Source: an uncultured Geobacteraceae bacterium
Lineage (GTDB): Bacteria; Desulfobacterota; Desulfuromonadia; Desulfuromonadales; Geopsychrobacteraceae
Length of the DNA stretch: 11,370 bases
Reading direction: 5' to 3'
Assembly: GCA_937958075.1 (NCBI GenBank)
Contig: CALFFB010000285.1
Span: forward strand, 1-11,370
Positions 9,631 through 11,370 of this stretch are shown in pieces. The translations under genes were made by a program, and so were the position numbers. Positions within the stretch are counted from its first letter, which is position 1. Each line of letters starts with the position of its first letter. Below the pieces are notes generated by a model. It saw only the letters and a list, made by a program, of their open reading frames with translations, made no database searches and was not told where the DNA came from.

Positions 9631-9651
9631 TGGCGGAGAGGGGGGGATTCG
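9631..9651 (-). repeat. Second copy of the last 21 nt of tRNA-Ser
   Basis: The 21 bases at 9631-9651 are identical to 9796-9816, the CCA end, acceptor 3' strand, T-stem 3' strand and part of the T loop of tRNA-Ser. A few more A/T bases match on the outer side. The rest of a tRNA is absent, so this is a 3'-end duplicate, like the att repeats left by integrases that use tRNA genes. Confidence 0.9.
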
Positions 9652-9770
9652 CCCACTTCGTCACCGCCATCACGGCGGTTCCTGCGTCGGCTCCCCTGCG
9701 CTCACTGCCGCGGCCATCCCTGGCCGCTTTTCTGACATCAAGTCAGCGTTCGCTTCGCTTCGAATCCCCC
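9642..9770. repeat. 129-bp palindrome-rich insert downstream of tRNA-Ser
   Basis: The ends form a perfect 10-bp inverted repeat, GGGGGATTCG (9642-9651) and CGAATCCCCC (9761-9770), derived from tRNA T-arm sequence. Inside lie three perfect hairpins: ACCGCC/GGCGGT (9663-9679), GCGGCCA/TGGCCGC (9710-9727) and CTGAC/GTCAG (9732-9746). There is no coding potential. It looks like a small non-autonomous (MITE- or REP-like) insert, or a structured RNA, lying between tRNA-Ser and the SRP RNA. Confidence 0.65.
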
Positions 9771-9792
9771 AACACAGGATTCATGTCTGAAT

Positions 9793-9883
<91 letters not shown>

Positions 9884-9894
9884 GCGAATTGGGA

Positions 9895-9924
9895 ACACTA
9901 CACCAAGGCCGCCAAACCTGTAAA
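9895..9924 (-). promoter_or_regulatory. Candidate sigma70 promoter for tRNA-Ser
   Basis: On the - strand TTTACA (9924-9919), an 18-nt spacer and TAGTGT (9900-9895) precede the tRNA 5' end by 11 nt. The -35 matches 5 of 6 consensus bases and the -10 only about 3 of 6, so this is tentative. Confidence 0.35.
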
Positions 9925-9932
9925 GATTTTTT

Positions 9933-10220
9933 TCAATCCGGCTCTGCCGTGGCGTACTGTCCATTGATCCGGTAAAGAAAGGCCAGCACCTCGGCCACCG
10001 CCTGAAACAGCTCCGGCGGAATGTCCTCACCTACCGGCACCCGTCCGAGGACCTCCATCAGATCGGGATCTTCGACAATATCGACACCGGCCTGCCGGGC
10101 GGCGGCGATGATTTTCCGGGCGAAGTCCCCCTGGCCGGAGGCTGTCACCCTGGGGGTGGCGCCCGGCGTTTCTTCATAATGCAGGGCGACAGCCCGCAAC
10201 TGGCGAAAAGAATCGGCCAT
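9933..10220 (-). CDS. FlhB C-terminal-domain-like protein (EscU/YscU/HrcU family fragment-type)
   Basis: This 95-residue protein aligns by eye with the cytoplasmic domain of FlhB: AVALHYEE (11-18), a Lys/Arg-rich helix and AARQAGVDIVEDPDLMEVL (40-58). It ends with VGEDIPPELFQAVAEVLAFLYRING (62-86), the FlhB signature IPxELYxAVAEVLAxVY. The membrane domain and the self-cleaving NPTH motif are absent, so it is a stand-alone FlhB-C paralogue rather than a truncated FlhB. Such proteins can partly substitute for the FlhB C-domain in flagellar export switching. The start overlaps the stop of the FliK-like gene (TGATG) with GAGGA upstream, so translation is coupled. The pairing suggests a role in flagellar secretion control; this is inference from family and context. 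Confidence 0.88.
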   Translation of the reverse strand: MADSFRQLRAVALHYEETPGATPRVTASGQGDFARKIIAAARQAGVDIVEDPDLMEVLGRVPVGEDIPPELFQAVAEVLAFLYRINGQYATAEPD

Positions 10221-11370
10221 CAGATCCTCGTGTCGAGCAGAGAGTCCTGCTGCGGCAGCAGCCGTTGTCGCAGCAGCTGCACCGGATGGGCGGCGTCTAT
10301 GCTGTAGGAGAGATCCCGCAGCCTGACGCTGGACAGGCCATCCTTTAACTCCTGGGCGTGCGCCTTCATAAAATCGACCTTGTCCCTGTCATCGCAAGCC
10401 AGGTTGATGGTCACTCCCTGATGCCGGTCGAAGTGCATATCAACCCGCATATTGCCGAGAGCGGACAGCCGCAGGGAGAGGGACAGCTGATAGGTGCCAT
10501 CCCCCTGGCCGTCCCGGCCCGGTTCATTTTCCTGGCGCTGGGCCAGCAGAAAGCCCTCTTCCAGGTCACTGAAGGGCAGGGGCAGAAACTGCATCTGCAT
10601 CTCACCAAAGCGCGCCTTGGCCAGCTGAAACAACTCGATGCGCTGCAGGGGCTCGCGGACATCATCAGCCGCGGACTGCTGCAGGGCCAGCAGGCTGCGC
10701 TTGAGGTTGTTCAGGGCGGTTTTCTGCTTGTCGTACAGAAGCTCCCGCTCCAGATGCAGTCCGAAAAATTGCGACAGCAGCCCCAAAGCCTCGCCCCGCG
10801 CCGGCAGGGTTGGCGCAGTTGCCAGCTGGTGCAGCTGGGTGGTGATGGTGGAGATGGCTTCCTGCAGGGTTGCCGGCATGCCTTCGCGCTGCTGCAGCTG
10901 CTGCAACAGCTGGGTGACGCCCTCTATCCGGCCCAACAAAGCCGGAGGCAGGGGTTTGAATCCGTCAGCGACAGCCTTGTCGACAACGCCATCCGTGGGC
11001 GCCTGCAGGGTTTTAACCTCCTGCACCAGCTGCTGCAGGGAGGCCAGGGCCTGCCGTACTTCGGGGACCAGGGTACTTGCCGAACCGGTCACTGCCTGCA
11101 AGGTCGCCTGCTGATTCAACTGGGCCAGCAGGCGACCAGCCTCGGTGGCGATATGGGGCGGGGCCTGCGGGTGCTGTTGCAGCTGCTGCAGGGCCTGGGT
11201 CCATTCCGGTAAGCGGAGTCCCGGTGGCAGGGGGCGTTCCAGCTGCTCACGCACCTGAATCAGCAGGTCCGTGGTTGACCGCTGCCAGGTCCGTGAGGGC
11301 TCGCGCGCACCCTGTTCCAGCAGCAGGGTGACCTGCTGTTGCAACTTGCCGAACAGGGTCTCAAGGGCCT
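10220..11370 (-). CDS. FliK-like flagellar hook-length control protein (partial, start beyond right edge)
   Basis: The frame is open through the right edge of the window, so at least 383 residues are seen and the start is missing. The N-terminal two thirds are rich in Gln, Leu and Ala with helical, coiled-coil-like repeats (LQQLQQHPQ, TQLLQQLQQREG) and no membrane segment. The C-terminal roughly 100 residues (SLSLRLSALGNMRVDMHFDRHQGVTINLACDDRDKV...LKDGLSSVRLRDLSYSI) resemble the FliK C-terminal domain, which contacts FlhB to switch export substrates. The gene ends at TGA, overlapping the FlhB-like start by one base, which supports a shared pathway. The assignment is from pattern and neighbour rather than a clear motif. 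The protein could instead be annotated only as hypothetical. Confidence 0.68.
   Translation of the reverse strand, partial: ALETLFGKLQQQVTLLLEQGAREPSRTWQRSTTDLLIQVREQLERPLPPGLRLPEWTQALQQLQQHPQAPPHIATEAGRLLAQLNQQATLQAVTGSASTLVPEVRQALASLQQLVQEVKTLQAPTDGVVDKAVADGFKPLPPALLGRIEGVTQLLQQLQQREGMPATLQEAISTITTQLHQLATAPTLPARGEALGLLSQFFGLHLERELLYDKQKTALNNLKRSLLALQQSAADDVREPLQRIELFQLAKARFGEMQMQFLPLPFSDLEEGFLLAQRQENEPGRDGQGDGTYQLSLSLRLSALGNMRVDMHFDRHQGVTINLACDDRDKVDFMKAHAQELKDGLSSVRLRDLSYSIDAAHPVQLLRQRLLPQQDSLLDTRI

Noticed and set aside
9631..9660. A second tRNA-Ser gene
   Set aside because: Only the last 21 nt of the tRNA are present; there is no anticodon arm or 5' half.

Overview
This window looks like a chromosome segment from an anaerobic deltaproteobacterium of the Desulfuromonadales type (Geobacter/Pelobacter/Desulfuromonas relatives). 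That placement is an inference. It rests on the moderately GC-rich coding sequence, a single-chain oxygen-sensitive pyruvate:ferredoxin oxidoreductase, and the gene order FliK-like, FlhB-like, tRNA-Ser, SRP RNA, dnaX, ybaB/ebfC, recR.

Layout. At the left edge, on the + strand, lie the last codons of a ParD-type antitoxin and a complete ParE toxin, overlapping by ATGA. Everything else is on the - strand and is best read from right to left. A FliK-like protein (cut by the right edge) overlaps a small FlhB C-domain-like protein by TGATG. Then come tRNA-Ser(GGA), a 129-bp hairpin-rich insert bracketed by a second copy of the last 21 nt of that tRNA, and the small bacterial SRP RNA (ffs). Next is a tnpB-only IS200/IS605-family (IS1341-type) element, followed by dnaX, ybaB/ebfC and recR. 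After these come the 1192-residue pyruvate:ferredoxin oxidoreductase with a clear intrinsic terminator, and an AEC-family membrane transporter.

How the genes relate. dnaX, ybaB and recR form the familiar replication/recombination cluster: the clamp-loader subunit, a nucleoid-associated protein and a RecFOR recombination mediator. The oxidoreductase is a separate catabolic/anabolic unit interconverting pyruvate with acetyl-CoA, CO2 and reduced ferredoxin.

The most striking point is the junction between the TnpB element and dnaX. The dnaX reading frame has no usable start codon outside the element. Its only good start is an ATG inside the last codons of tnpB, preceded by AGGAG at 7 nt, and its first 17 or so codons run through the element's right-end hairpin. 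The same DNA should also encode the 3' part of the TnpB guide RNA (omega/reRNA), with the dnaX coding sequence as guide. Other points of interest are an A7 run in the dnaX linker that could yield a short gamma-like product, and the tRNA-Ser 3'-end duplication flanking a structured insert.
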